64,000 nt of DNA from Acidobacteriaceae bacterium (GCA_003134435.1 PLBE01000136.1:34244-98243), one strand, 5' to 3'. Positions 1 to 10,571 are shown, counted from the first letter of the stretch. The notes: generated by a model not told the origin, from the sequence alone. A program made the numbers and translations.

Positions 1-61
1 GCAGTGCTTGATTTTGGTCCTGGTCTTGATTGTCCCTCTTGAGTTCACTTTGTTCCTGGCG

Positions 62-82
62 GCGTGCCGAAAACCGGCACGC
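62..82. repeat. perfect 8-bp inverted repeat
   Basis: Arms gcgtgccg and cggcacgc enclose a 5-nt loop just beyond the 3' end of the minus-strand YbjQ-like gene. No T tract follows on either strand, so it is not a classical intrinsic terminator. It may be an RNA-stabilising hairpin or a dispersed palindrome. Nothing else was recognised in bases 1-104. Confidence 0.4.
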
Positions 83-104
83 GATATCACGGATTTCGCG
101 ACAA

Positions 105-503
105 CTACCTCGCCGGTTCCACCACCACGGCGGTGCCGTAGGCAAGAACTTCCGTGACGCCCTGCATCACCTCCGTCGCGTCGTAGCGGGCTCCGACGAC
201 GGCGTTGCCTCCGATTTCCGCAGCGTGCTGCAACATCAGGTCAAATGCTTCCGCCCGAGTTCTCTCGCATAGATTGGTCAGCAGAGTGATGTTGCCGCCG
301 ACCAGCGTCTGCAGTCCCGCTCCGATAGTTCCGAAGATCGACCGCGAACGCACCGTGATTCCACGCACCACGCCCAGCGTGCGCACCACTCGATAGCCAT
401 CGAGTTCGAACTGCGTCGTCACCATGTTGTGCGCCACCATCCGCCCTGCAGTCACTGCATAATTGCCCATCATGCCTCCAACGGATCGCGATACAACACT
501 CAC
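105..503 (-). CDS. YbjQ/UPF0145-family protein
   Basis: About 132 aa. The core after residue 28 ([21 protein letters not shown]) and the C-terminal part with [11 protein letters not shown] match the small YbjQ/UPF0145 family (heavy-metal-binding-like domain), which forms oligomeric soluble proteins of unknown role. The longest frame begins with a GTG that overlaps the stop of the upstream cysteine-rich gene (GTGA), suggesting translational coupling. However, family members usually start close to the VTTQF stretch, so the internal Met at about residue 22 or 27 is also possible. Family assignment is from sequence character; no function is established. Confidence 0.75.
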   Translation of the reverse strand: MSVVSRSVGGMMGNYAVTAGRMVAHNMVTTQFELDGYRVVRTLGVVRGITVRSRSIFGTIGAGLQTLVGGNITLLTNLCERTRAEAFDLMLQHAAEIGGNAVVGARYDATEVMQGVTEVLAYGTAVVVEPAR

Positions 504-679
504 TCCAGTTCAGCGTCAATCACAAACTGTTCAGCTCGTGCGTCCCAGCTGATGCGCAGCTCATTTGGCTTGCAGCAGACTTGGCAGTCTTCCACATAGC
601 GCTGTCGGATGCCGGCGGATTCATCCACCGTGGTCTCATTCCATTCCCCGCAACCGCCGCAAACGTATCCGCTCACCAT
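500..679 (-). CDS. CPXCG-type cysteine-rich small protein
   Basis: This 59-aa frame starts at ATG and reads [15 protein letters not shown] at its N-terminus, with a second pair DCQVCCKPN near residues 31-39. The two CxxC pairs form a likely zinc ribbon. It resembles the small CPXCG-motif cysteine-rich proteins common in bacteria, whose function is unknown. It overlaps the next gene (YbjQ-like) by four bases, so the two are probably co-translated. The pairing is seen directly; metal binding is inferred from the cysteines. Confidence 0.7.
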   Translation of the reverse strand: MVSGYVCGGCGEWNETTVDESAGIRQRYVEDCQVCCKPNELRISWDARAEQFVIDAELE

Positions 680-703
680 GAAACCATCGACCCAGTTGCC
701 AGA

Positions 704-2149
704 TCACTCCACTACCCATTGGCGCATCCGCCGTAGGAGCGAAGCCGGCGCTTCCGCCTCCAGCAGCACGGATCCCTCCTGATACTCGCGTGAAAAAATG
801 CGGGCGCGAGCCTCCAGCAGCGCCAGCATCTTGCCCTCTTTTTGCGGGATGCGCAGACGAACGCGTTGGGGACGGTCCCCCTCGAGCACAGCATCGACGC
901 GATCCAGCAGCGTGCTTAAACCGATTCCTTTCGCCGCCGATACGTGTATGGTCTGAGCGTTGTCCTGCAAATCGCTGTCGCGCAGCGACTCGCGCTGCTT
1001 CGGCAGCAACAAGTCAATCTTGTTCATCACCCGCAACCGTGGCTTCTTGTCGGCGTCAAGTTCTTTGAGAACGCTTTCCACCTGCGCGTCCTGTTCCGCC
1101 GAGACGGGACTGCTGGCATCCGAAACCTGCATGATCAGCGTGGCCCGTTGTACTTCTTCCAGCGTGGCCCGAAATGCCGACACCAGCGTATGCGGAAGAT
1201 GACGGATGAAACCGACGGTATCGGAAAACAGAATCTTCCGTTTCGATGGGAGTTCAGCGCCTCGAATCGTTGGATCGAGCGTGGCAAACATGCGCGATGA
1301 CGCGACCACGTTCGCCTTGGTGAGGGCGTTAAACAACGTCGATTTCCCCGCGTTCGTATAACCGACCAGCGCCACTAGGGGCACCGGAACCGATTCGCGA
1401 CGCTGCCGCTGCTGCGCTCGGATACGGCGCACATTCTCGATTTGCTGTTTTACGTGTCGCACTCGCCGGAAAATCTTCCGCCGGTCGGTCTCCAGTTGCG
1501 TTTCGCCCGGTCCGCGCGTGCCAATGCCGCCGCCAAGTTGCGACATTTCCACGCCGCGCCCCGCCAGTCGCGGCAGCATGTACTCAAGCTGCGCCAGTTC
1601 CACCTGCAACTGACCTTCTCGGGTTCGCGCATGACGGGCGAAAATATCAAGAATAAGCTGAGTGCGATCGATGACCCGCGTGTGCACCACGCGCTCAATG
1701 TTGCGCTGTTGCGAAGGCGACAGATCGTGATCGAACAGAATCAAATCCGCGGAAACCGAAGCGGCCGCGCCCGCAATCTCCTCCAGCTTGCCTTTGCCGA
1801 TGAGGGTGGCAGGATCCGGCCGGTCCTTGCGCTGGGTAAACTCGCCAGCTATCTTCGCGCCCGCGCTGGTTGCCAGAGTCCTTAGTTCGTCGAGTGATTC
1901 TTCGGAACTGAAGTCCGGCGAATCCGCCTTCAAGGTCGCAGCGGAAGCCGCTACGCTGGTGGCATGATCTCGAGCCGCCTGCGCGCCCGGAGTGATCGTG
2001 GGAGAACCAGCTTTTCGCGCGCGCCCTCGGCTGCGAAACTCCACCCCCACCAGGAACGCTCGCTCCTGCTGCTCTGATGGATTCAGCACGGCCTTGGTCT
2101 CATTCCGCGAACTGCCGGAGCCGCTCAATCTGGAGTCATCTCGGCGCAA
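704..2149 (-). CDS. hflX: GTPase HflX
   Basis: About 481 aa, TTG start in the longest frame. HflX is a ribosome-associated GTPase that splits stalled 70S ribosomes under heat or antibiotic stress. Seen: the N-terminal HflX domain ([10 protein letters not shown], then GKGKLEEI and [15 protein letters not shown]), a coiled region rich in Arg/Gln around residues 215-255, G1 [12 protein letters not shown]3 [11 protein letters not shown] and G4 NKID. The ~40 N-terminal residues are low complexity, so a later GTG start is possible. It lies 11 bp after hfq in the same orientation, the hfq-hflX order known from E. coli. Confidence 0.95.
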   Translation of the reverse strand: MRRDDSRLSGSGSSRNETKAVLNPSEQQERAFLVGVEFRSRGRARKAGSPTITPGAQAARDHATSVAASAATLKADSPDFSSEESLDELRTLATSAGAKIAGEFTQRKDRPDPATLIGKGKLEEIAGAAASVSADLILFDHDLSPSQQRNIERVVHTRVIDRTQLILDIFARHARTREGQLQVELAQLEYMLPRLAGRGVEMSQLGGGIGTRGPGETQLETDRRKIFRRVRHVKQQIENVRRIRAQQRQRRESVPVPLVALVGYTNAGKSTLFNALTKANVVASSRMFATLDPTIRGAELPSKRKILFSDTVGFIRHLPHTLVSAFRATLEEVQRATLIMQVSDASSPVSAEQDAQVESVLKELDADKKPRLRVMNKIDLLLPKQRESLRDSDLQDNAQTIHVSAAKGIGLSTLLDRVDAVLEGDRPQRVRLRIPQKEGKMLALLEARARIFSREYQEGSVLLEAEAPASLLRRMRQWVVE

Positions 2150-2160
2150 GCCAACTCACT

Positions 2161-2472
2161 TCATCCTTCACTACCGGAGGCCGCAGTGGAGATAGCTGTC
2201 TCCCCTGGGGAAGCCTGCCCCAGCCCCGTCGATTTCGCCTCCGCGTGTATATGCCCGCTTCCCCGCGAGATTACGACCGTCGAAATCGCATGTTTAAAAA
2301 TGAGCTGCTCCTGGTTGCTGGTTTCTAAAACCACTGAGTACTTATCGAAGGATCGGATACGTCCGGTCAGCTTTACCCCACTGACCAGATAAATCGTAAT
2401 GTTGTGCCGTTCCTTTCGAGCGGTGTTGAGGAAGGAATCCTGAATGTTCTGTTGTGCCGGCTTGGCTTCCAT
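2161..2472 (-). CDS. hfq: RNA chaperone Hfq
   Basis: 103 aa. Hfq forms a hexamer that anneals small RNAs to mRNAs. Sm1 is visible in [20 protein letters not shown] and Sm2 in [11 protein letters not shown], near the family YKHA(I)STV signature with Phe instead of Tyr. After the ~70-residue Sm core there is a ~30-residue Gly/Ser/Ala-rich tail, probably disordered. It is followed by hflX in the same direction and probably forms an operon with it. The upstream gap to the divergent membrane gene at 2718 should hold its promoter. Confidence 0.95.
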   Translation of the reverse strand: MEAKPAQQNIQDSFLNTARKERHNITIYLVSGVKLTGRIRSFDKYSVVLETSNQEQLIFKHAISTVVISRGSGHIHAEAKSTGLGQASPGETAISTAASGSEG

Positions 2473-2717
2473 TTGCCGATCTCCTTATTTTTCGGATTCG
2501 ATGCTGCAGCTTCATGGAGCGCACCACCGACTGCGCCTCTCATGTCGGCTCCTACAATACGGCCTTGCCTCGCGCTTTTCAACTTGTCACCGAATATTTT
2601 CTCAAGTCGGTGTCTGGATTCCATACACTTCAAAGAGCTCGCTTGTTTTCATTTCCCTCGCCCGCCATCTACAATCGTCAGTTCCAGAAACAGTTGCTTT
2701 GAACAGGAGGGTTCCTC

Positions 2718-3446
2718 TTGCCCTACATCAGTATTCCCGCCGATTTCAACACTAACCTTCTGATGCTGTTTCGTTGGCTGCACTTTGTCGGAGGCGTGAC
2801 CTGGCTCGGCCTGTTGTATTTCTTTAATCTGGTCAACGTACCCTTCATGAACCAACTGGATGCCTCCACCAAAAGCAAAATTCTGCCCAGCCTGATGTCG
2901 CGCGCGCTTTGGTGGTTTCGCTGGGGATCCGTGCTGACCGTCTTGATGGGCCTCGCCTACTGGGGTAGTGTCGTAGCCGCCGACGCCAGAAACGGCAGCG
3001 CAACATCCGGTGGACCGATGGGAACCTTCTTTGGCATCTGGACGGTGGCTTGGGCGCTAATGTATGCCTGCACCATTCCCGGCCGGGGCGTTCTCGACAA
3101 AGGCCCGGTGCTCGCCGTCATATACACCGTCATCGTGGTCGCAGCTTCGTCGTTGTTTCTTCGCTTCAACAATCATGGCTGGGAGAGCAATCGTCTGCTC
3201 GCAATCGGCGTGGGCGGAGGCATGGGCTGGGTAATGATGCTCAACGTCTGGGGCGTAATTTGGCGCGCGCAGAAGAAGATCATCCAGTGGACTTCCGACA
3301 ACGCGACCAATGGCACGGCCATTCCCGACAAGGCAAGATATCTGACCCGACAGGCTTTACTAACATCGCGCGCAAACTTCGTCCTGTCGTTCCCCATGCT
3401 GTTTCTGATGGGGGCGGCGAGTCACTATCCCATGTTTGGAAGATAG
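2718..3446 (+). CDS. PuuD-like (urate hydroxylase N-terminal family) membrane protein
   Basis: 242 aa with about six hydrophobic segments. The N-terminal stretch FRWLHFVGGVTWLGLLYFFN with conserved His resembles the membrane domain of PuuD (DUF989/Urate_ox_N), which in some bacteria is joined to a cytochrome c that takes up electrons from urate oxidation. Here there is no cytochrome domain (no CxxCH), so oxidation of urate is not demonstrated. A GGAGG ribosome site precedes the ATG. The HEGGH membrane gene follows 23 bp downstream in the same direction. Confidence 0.6.
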   Translation: MPYISIPADFNTNLLMLFRWLHFVGGVTWLGLLYFFNLVNVPFMNQLDASTKSKILPSLMSRALWWFRWGSVLTVLMGLAYWGSVVAADARNGSATSGGPMGTFFGIWTVAWALMYACTIPGRGVLDKGPVLAVIYTVIVVAASSLFLRFNNHGWESNRLLAIGVGGGMGWVMMLNVWGVIWRAQKKIIQWTSDNATNGTAIPDKARYLTRQALLTSRANFVLSFPMLFLMGAASHYPMFGR

Positions 3447-3469
3447 GGTTTGGAAGATAGCATCCCCGA

Positions 3470-4042
3470 ATGCGCGACTACCTGGACTCGATCGTGGTAT
3501 GGTCCCGCACGCGAGAAGACTGGCGTCCGCTTTCACGCTGGGCCGTCCTCGCGTGGCTCGCCTTGTATGTTCTCTTCCTCATCTACGCATTTAGCATGCA
3601 TGGCGGATATCTTTTTATCGACTCCGCCAACCTCGTCGTCCACGAAGGCGGCCACCTGCTCTTCGGGTGGTTTGGAGGATGGTTCGGCCCAGCCCTAGGA
3701 CTCTGGGGAGGAACTATTCTGCAGTGGTTGGTCCCACTGTTGCTGGCAGCTTATTTCTTCCGCGAACGCCAGGCCGCGGCCTTCGTCTTCTGCATGTTTT
3801 TCTTCTTCGAGAACTGGCTCTACACCGCAACTTACATGGCCGACGCCCGCGCCATGGTTTTGCCCCTCGTGACCGCCGGAGATCCCGATTACGTCGAGCA
3901 CGACTGGAACACGATTTTCTCGAGTCTCGGCGTTCTGCCCTACGACACCAGGATTGCCGCCATCGTCCGCCTCATGGGATGGTGCGGGATGCTGGCCTGC
4001 GCGGCATGGCTAGCCGCGCGTCTGAGAACACCGAAGACGTAG
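3470..4042 (+). CDS. integral membrane protein with HEGGH motif
   Basis: 190 aa, about five transmembrane stretches. A zinc-protease-like HEGGH lies at residues 58-62 at the start of a membrane segment (VVHEGGHLLFGWFGG), like the HExxH of M50-type intramembrane proteases, and two acidic residues follow in YVEHDWNTIF. This suggests an M50-like metallopeptidase fold, but the second metal motif (NPDG/LDG) is not evident, so activity is uncertain. It is probably co-transcribed with the PuuD-like gene just upstream. Confidence 0.55.
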   Translation: MRDYLDSIVVWSRTREDWRPLSRWAVLAWLALYVLFLIYAFSMHGGYLFIDSANLVVHEGGHLLFGWFGGWFGPALGLWGGTILQWLVPLLLAAYFFRERQAAAFVFCMFFFFENWLYTATYMADARAMVLPLVTAGDPDYVEHDWNTIFSSLGVLPYDTRIAAIVRLMGWCGMLACAAWLAARLRTPKT

Positions 4043-4343
4043 GTGGAGACACGAGCGCCCGTGCAAGCCTGCCCTGAGCGAAGCCGAAGGGTCCGCCGCA
4101 ATCTGCCGGCGCCATCGGTTCGCCCTCTTAGAAGTGAATGCCTGGAATCGTCGTATTTTCAGCTTGGCTGAAGCTGCGGTAAGCGGCACGCTCTTAATCA
4201 TGGGGAATCGACTGGGCACCCTCGACAATTCGGAAGAATCGCCCAGTCTGTCCCTACGTTCGCTCCGCTCCACCGACCCGAACCTCCTCCGCCATAGTAA
4301 AGTAGTGGTAAGCCCCAATTTGCAGTCCTGAGGAGTTTTCGAT
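4043..4343. other. intergenic region with dispersed-type repeat
   Basis: 301 bp between the HEGGH gene and typA. It contains a CCTGAGCGAAGCCGAAGGG element at about 4072-4090, similar to one at about 60529-60546, and an inverted repeat gactgggc/gcccagtc with a long loop at about 4208-4246. A 65-codon frame at 4134 lacks a ribosome site and resembles nothing known, so it is not called. The typA Shine-Dalgarno sequence is at 4331-4335. Confidence 0.4.

Positions 4344-4346
<3 letters not shown>
4331..4346 (+). promoter_or_regulatory. ribosome binding site deciding a CTG start for typA
   Basis: AGGAG at 4331-4335 is followed after 8 nt by CTG, which opens the conserved TypA N-terminus. An in-frame TGA overlaps the upstream side, so no ATG, GTG or TTG start can produce the P-loop region intact. 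ATT 4353 is the only other near-cognate option. Confidence 0.7.
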
Positions 4347-6167
<1,821 letters not shown>

Positions 6168-6263
6168 ACGCGGAAGCGCGCCGATGTCCCTTCGGGACTC
6201 TCCCAGTGGGGCTCTCCCATTGAGCAGCGCCGCGCCTACAATGTACACTTGCTGTACCGCAGT

Positions 6264-6341
6264 GCGCCCGTAGCTCAGTCTGGATAGAGCGGCAGCCTCC
6301 GGAGCTGTAGGTCGGGAGTTCGAATCTCTCCGGGCGCACCA
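6264..6341 (+). tRNA. tRNA-Arg (anticodon CCG)
   Basis: A cloverleaf can be drawn: acceptor GCGCCCG with CGGGCGC, D arm GCTC/GAGC, anticodon stem GCAGC/GCTGT with loop CTCCGGA (anticodon CCG, reading CGG), and T arm GGGAG-TTCGAAT-CTCTC. Discriminator A and an encoded CCA (6339-6341) are present. A TACAAT -10-like hexamer lies at 6237-6242, about 22 nt before the 5' end, but no good -35 is seen. Confidence 0.97.
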
Positions 6342-6365
6342 GTTTCCTTACTTTCTCCTCCGTGC

Positions 6366-7532
6366 TCAGCGGCCTCCCAGCAGGATAGTCGTTTCCGTGG
6401 CAAAGTCGCCGCGCTGGATGCTGATGCGTACCTTGCCGACTTTGTCGGAAAGTTCAGCGGCCAGTTCCATCGGAGTTCGCACGACCTTGTCATCGACCGC
6501 CTTGATAAGATCGCCAACCTTCAACGACGCCATCTCGGCGACGCTTCCCGGTTCGATCTGGAGCACTTTCGCTCCGTCGAATTCCTGGGGACCAACCACA
6601 ATGCCAAGCGGACGAATCGATAAGCCTCTGGGAGCGCTCGGAGCCGCACTGGCCGAGGGTTGAGCCGTTCGCGGCGCGGGTGCCGGAGCCGGTTGAGTCT
6701 CGGAAGGTTGAGTCTCGGCCGGAACCGTGGTCTTATGCCACGGCCGAATCCAGGAGCGATGCGTCTTAGGCTTCGATGCCGATGCGGGAGCAGGCTGGGC
6801 CTCGGACGGTTGCCCCTCGGCAGGCTGCCCTTCGCAGTCCGGAGGCTTGGACTTATGCCACGGCCGAATTAAGGACCGATGCGCCTTGCACTTCGCCGGG
6901 ACCGGTTTAGCCTTGGGCTGGGGCTCGGGCTCCTTCTCCGGACCGCCAAAGCGAAACGCGATACCGGCCGAGACGCGATAGCTGTATTGCGTGGGAACGT
7001 CGACGTTGTTCAGGTGATGGGTGTAGAGGAAATCGGCCGGCCCCAACTGGAGTCCGAGATGGCGGAAAGCCCAGATATCAAGACCTCCTCCCACCCCCGC
7101 AACCACTGACGCGTCCCGGATGGACACTCCGGAAGAGAGGGGGAAATCCATGCGGTCTTGGCCGAATAAGCCGTGAACAAAACCCGTAGTCCGAGCGGTG
7201 CGCGCGCCGAAATTGTAGCGAGGCCCAAACAAGTATGAAAAATTGTCGCAGTCGAAAGGAGAATCGCCGCAATTGGTCCGGTGATGTCCGCTGAAGTCCG
7301 CCTCCGCCGAAAGATGCCGCAGCAAGCCGACCGCTCCCGAGAATTCCCAGCCGTGCAGAGCCACCCGCTGCGAGGAAAAGGCAGTCACGGAGTTGGCCGG
7401 AAAATCAAACCTAAGGTAGGAGTAGCCGCCGAATAAGTCGACGGCCGGGATGTTTTGAGAGGAAGCCCGGGGCGAGAGAGCGATGCATGAAAGGAAAAGA
7501 GCGGCCAGAGCGATTCGAACGTATTTTCCCAT
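6366..7532 (-). CDS. outer-membrane beta-barrel / PDZ fusion protein
   Basis: About 388 aa from the ATG at 7532 (MGKYVRIALAALFLSC), which gives a signal peptide; a longer frame to 7592 would hide it. Residues ~28-215 look like a small OmpA-like barrel (DLFGGYSYLRFDF, then FHGLFG, GGGLDIWAFRHLGLQ) ending in the typical SAGIAFRFG strand. A Pro/Glu/Gln-rich linker follows, with two copies of HRS(L/W)IRPWHK, then a C-terminal PDZ-like domain (LGIVVGPQEF, IEPGSVAEMASLKVGDLI, ISIQRGD). Barrel plus PDZ in one chain is unusual. Role unknown; perhaps a periplasmic peptide-sensing or scaffold function. Confidence 0.7.
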   Translation of the reverse strand: MGKYVRIALAALFLSCIALSPRASSQNIPAVDLFGGYSYLRFDFPANSVTAFSSQRVALHGWEFSGAVGLLRHLSAEADFSGHHRTNCGDSPFDCDNFSYLFGPRYNFGARTARTTGFVHGLFGQDRMDFPLSSGVSIRDASVVAGVGGGLDIWAFRHLGLQLGPADFLYTHHLNNVDVPTQYSYRVSAGIAFRFGGPEKEPEPQPKAKPVPAKCKAHRSLIRPWHKSKPPDCEGQPAEGQPSEAQPAPASASKPKTHRSWIRPWHKTTVPAETQPSETQPAPAPAPRTAQPSASAAPSAPRGLSIRPLGIVVGPQEFDGAKVLQIEPGSVAEMASLKVGDLIKAVDDKVVRTPMELAAELSDKVGKVRISIQRGDFATETTILLGGR

Positions 7533-7726
7533 GTTCCTCACTGCCAAGAAATCTGAAGGAGATTGCGGCGCACTATTACGCAAAACTATCACGCAAACTA
7601 TGGATTATCATTGCCGACGGCAGAAAAGGCAAATCGGCCGGACGTAGGATCGTCCGGACTCATGATTCGGGCGCTTGCCGCATTCATGGCCCGGGAGATC
7701 CAGCCCGACTATCCTGCCCAGACTCC

Positions 7727-8503
7727 CTACATTGGTTCGTGATTGACGCGCGCACCTGGGACCATGACGCCCTCGGCCGCCAGAAAACTCTTGGCCTGCT
7801 CAATACTGACACCAAAAGAGAGACCGCGGAACTTGCCGTTCCCCGCCAGAGTAAGAATCCCCAGAACCTCTCCCTCGCTGGAGATGACCGGGCTGCCGCT
7901 CATACCCTCCACGGCGACAATGTCGGTGGCAAAGTCGCAGCGGCACCCATCCTGCCGCAGGTAGTTCTGGCGTCCCGCAATATGTCCGCTGCGGGTCAGC
8001 GGAACCAGGCCCCAACCGGTGAAGGCCGTAACCCACACCGATTCGCCGGCCACCGCCGAACGCACCCGCAGCCGGGCCGCACGGAGATAACCCCAGTCCC
8101 GGCCATTCTCCGCCGGATGAATGCGGCATACTGCCAGATCCAAGGGCTGGTTGAGGTGGCAATCGCCGAGCAGGAAGGGCCGAAATCGCCCGGCTCGGGT
8201 CCATTCTTCATCGGGAACCATCACGCTCAGGGTGCAGTCGGAGCGGGAGTCGGATCGAGCCTGGAGAATCACGTGCGCGGCCGTAAGCAATGTGCCGCCT
8301 GAATCGGCGATCACGCCGCTGCCGCGAACACTGGTGTGCGCCGCGCGATTGTTCTGCGTGCACAGCAGCGGAACGGCGGCGCGCAGCGCGGGCGGAGTCG
8401 CGGGCCGATTGAGAGTTGTCTGCGCGAATGCCGCATGGCTTAGCAGTCCGCCTAGGAGCGTCGTCCCGAAAAACCATGCGAATATGCTTCGCCGCCACGC
8501 CAC
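7727..8503 (-). CDS. secreted trypsin-like serine protease
   Basis: 258 aa with an N-terminal signal peptide (FAWFFGTTLLGGLLSHAAFA). The catalytic triad of the trypsin/DegP-like fold is visible: His in LLTAAHVI (about residue 77), Asp in PLDLAVCRI (about 122) and Ser in GMSGSPVIS (about 201). No PDZ domain follows, so it is shorter than HtrA. The GTG start is the longest option. It lies divergent to the membrane gene at 8574 with about 70 bp between. Likely a periplasmic or exported protease; substrate unknown. Confidence 0.8.
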   Translation of the reverse strand: MAWRRSIFAWFFGTTLLGGLLSHAAFAQTTLNRPATPPALRAAVPLLCTQNNRAAHTSVRGSGVIADSGGTLLTAAHVILQARSDSRSDCTLSVMVPDEEWTRAGRFRPFLLGDCHLNQPLDLAVCRIHPAENGRDWGYLRAARLRVRSAVAGESVWVTAFTGWGLVPLTRSGHIAGRQNYLRQDGCRCDFATDIVAVEGMSGSPVISSEGEVLGILTLAGNGKFRGLSFGVSIEQAKSFLAAEGVMVPGARVNHEPM

Positions 8504-8573
8504 GACTCAGAATACGCCTGAAAAAACGGAGGAGTGTTGTAATATATCCGGATTCCGCAGGGAGGCACCCCGC

Positions 8574-9089
8574 ATGATTTTCGGCATGACTACACTCACT
8601 TTCGTGCACGTCCTCATCAGCCTGGCAGGAATTCTCTCGGGCCTGGTGGTCGTGTTTGGAATGCGCTCCGGAAAAAGGCTCGAGAGTTGGACCGCGCTCT
8701 TTTTGGTCACCACAATACTGACCAGCGTCACCGGGTTCTTTTTCCCGTTCAACGGAATCACTCCCGGGATTGTGGTCGGAATTCTCTCGCTTGTGGTGCT
8801 GGCGGCGGCGATGTTCGCGCGCTATCGCCGTGACCTCTTGGGCGGATGGCGGAGGACTTATGTGATCAGCGCCGTACTGGCCCTCTACTTTAATGTCTTT
8901 GTGCTGGTGGTGCAGCTGTTCGAGAAGGTTCCCGCCCTGCACGCCTTAGCGCCCAAGGGATCGGAGCCACCGTTCGCAATCACTCAGGTGATAGTGTTGG
9001 CCATTTTCGTGGCGCTTGGGATTGCCGCGGTCAAGGGGTTTCGCGGCAAGGTGGAACTGGTTCGCGACCAAAAGGCCCGCGCGGCCTGA
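8574..9089 (+). CDS. small integral membrane protein
   Basis: 171 aa starting at ATG 8574, 8 nt after GGAGG; an alternative ATG is at 8586. About five hydrophobic helices are seen (FVHVLISLAGILSGLVVVFG, FLVTTILTSVTGFFFPF, VVGILSLVVLAAAMFA, VISAVLALYFNVFVLVVQLF, ITQVIVLAIFVALGIAAV). No enzyme motif is evident. It resembles uncharacterised small membrane proteins of acidobacteria. The longer open frame extending upstream to 8121 is antisense to the protease gene and not real. Confidence 0.7.
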   Translation: MIFGMTTLTFVHVLISLAGILSGLVVVFGMRSGKRLESWTALFLVTTILTSVTGFFFPFNGITPGIVVGILSLVVLAAAMFARYRRDLLGGWRRTYVISAVLALYFNVFVLVVQLFEKVPALHALAPKGSEPPFAITQVIVLAIFVALGIAAVKGFRGKVELVRDQKARAA

Positions 9090-9221
9090 ATCAGGCCGCG
9101 TTTGCCGTATTACGCGGGTAACTCCTGCTTTCTCTCTAAAGTCATTCTCCAGGCAGCCGATGAAGTTTACAGGGCGGAATTGAGCCTGCGCTTCAACGCG
9201 AACGCCATCGGGAGAATATCT

Positions 9222-10490
9222 ATGTTAACTGCGGCAGTTTCCAGCTCATCGATTTTTCAGGAACTCCAGAGCTTCTACCAGACGCGCCAAGCCGACGTGC
9301 AGCAACTGGGCAGCTCACTTAAAAGTGGGGACCTGACCGGCGCTCAGAAAGCTTACACGGCCCTGGCCGTGCTTGGGGAAAACGGCCCCTTCGGAAACTC
9401 CGAACCGTTTTCCAAGTCCAGTCGCGCCCAAGCCTTTAATGCCGTCGGCGAGGCCCTGCAAGCGGGCGACCTGACGCGGGCGCAGACAGCCTTTGCCACG
9501 CTAACCGGCAACCAGAGCAACGCCAGTGCTGAAGCACAGGCGACCCCGGCCGCGATCGTGACCCTCTCCAACCAGAGCGCTCAGGCGAGCACGGCGACCG
9601 CGACTAGCGGCGCTTCTTCGATTTACCAGCAACTGCAAGCCTTCCGGCAACAGCGGCAAGCCGATGTCGCGCAACTTGGACAGGATCTGCAAGCCGGCAA
9701 CGCGACCGCGGCCCAGCAGGATTTCAATACTTTGACCGCACTCGGCCAGACTGGGCCCAACCGGGATGCGGGACCCTTCCAGCAAGCGGCTCGCGCCCAG
9801 GATTTCCAGACCATCGGCACGGCGCTGCAATCCGGCAATCTGGCGGCCGCGCAGACGGCGTTCGCCAATCTTGAAGCAGCGAATGGCACCAATTCCGTGG
9901 TCCCGGAGCCCGTCGTACCACCTGTCGTGCCGGCTGTCGTGCCTGCTATCGTGCCGCAGCCAGCCACGCAGACGCCGCCGGTCGAGGAAATCGTCATCAA
10001 CCTGGGAGCGCCATCCAGCGCTAACGCGTCGAGCCCATCGTCGAGCCCCTCAACGAGCCCCCCCAACGGATCGACCGTGCCGGAGATCGTCATCAACCTG
10101 AACCAGGGGAGCAGTTCCGCCTCCGGAACCGCCGGCTCCGGAACTACCGGCATTTCCGAAATCGATATCAATTTTGGCGGACCCTCGGCCAATAGCGCTT
10201 CGAGCACATCGACAGCCGCCACCACTCCGGAACTCGTGATCAATCTCGGCCAGGCGAACGGATCTTCGTCCGCGAATCCCGAGGAGCTCACCATCAATCT
10301 CGGTTCCGGCGGCTCCGGAGCGCAGGTCACGATTGGCGCGAATCCGGCGCAGAACGGCAGCACTGCCGCGCAAGTCACCCTAAACCTCCAGCCCCAGACC
10401 AACTATGAACTCTTGATTAACCTGCTCAATTCAACAGCCACGAACCAGACTCAAAGCACCTCGAGCAACGCCCTGAGTGTGAGCGCATAG
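9222..10490 (+). CDS. repetitive protein with two helical repeats and recurring xINLG peptides
   Basis: 422 aa from ATG 9222 (GGAGA 6 nt before it). Residues ~5-90 and ~130-215 are two copies of a helical unit sharing SS(I)(F/Y)Q(E/Q)LQ, RQADV, QLG, GDL/GNL and TA(F)A(T/N)L. A Ser/Pro/Gly-rich C-terminal half follows, carrying peptides EIVINLG, EIVINLN, EIDINFG, ELVINLG, ELTINLG and ELLINLL at roughly 25-residue spacing. There is no signal peptide and no known domain. The recurring strand-like peptides could stack or bind a partner. Unrecognised; its proximity to the Rhs remnant may be coincidental. Confidence 0.65.
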   Translation: MLTAAVSSSSIFQELQSFYQTRQADVQQLGSSLKSGDLTGAQKAYTALAVLGENGPFGNSEPFSKSSRAQAFNAVGEALQAGDLTRAQTAFATLTGNQSNASAEAQATPAAIVTLSNQSAQASTATATSGASSIYQQLQAFRQQRQADVAQLGQDLQAGNATAAQQDFNTLTALGQTGPNRDAGPFQQAARAQDFQTIGTALQSGNLAAAQTAFANLEAANGTNSVVPEPVVPPVVPAVVPAIVPQPATQTPPVEEIVINLGAPSSANASSPSSSPSTSPPNGSTVPEIVINLNQGSSSASGTAGSGTTGISEIDINFGGPSANSASSTSTAATTPELVINLGQANGSSSANPEELTINLGSGGSGAQVTIGANPAQNGSTAAQVTLNLQPQTNYELLINLLNSTATNQTQSTSSNALSVSA

Positions 10491-10505
10491 GCCTGGTGCC
10501 TGGTG

Positions 10506-10571
10506 CCCCAGGTTCGCGTCCGTTCTTTGGACGCTAACCTGGGGACGCTAACCTGGGGACGCTAACCTGGG
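10506..10571. repeat. hairpin plus 14-bp tandem repeat
   Basis: Arms ccccaggttcgcgtcc (10506-10521) and ggacgctaacctgggg (10529-10544) form a 16-bp stem with one mismatch and a 7-nt loop. The right arm continues into a 14-bp tandem unit acgctaacctgggg (10531-10544, 10545-10558, 10559-10571 partial). It lies between the xINLG gene and the truncated Rhs core. It may terminate transcription or mark a recombination end of the Rhs fragment. Confidence 0.8.

Noticed and set aside
62..82. terminator for the YbjQ-like gene
   Set aside because: Good stem but no T tract on either strand; kept only as an inverted repeat.
4134..4331. 65-codon frame before typA
   Set aside because: GTG start without ribosome site; sequence overlaps dispersed repeats; no recognisable protein.
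10531..10571. tandem repeats as a CRISPR array
   Set aside because: Units are 14 bp and contiguous, with no spacers and no cas genes.
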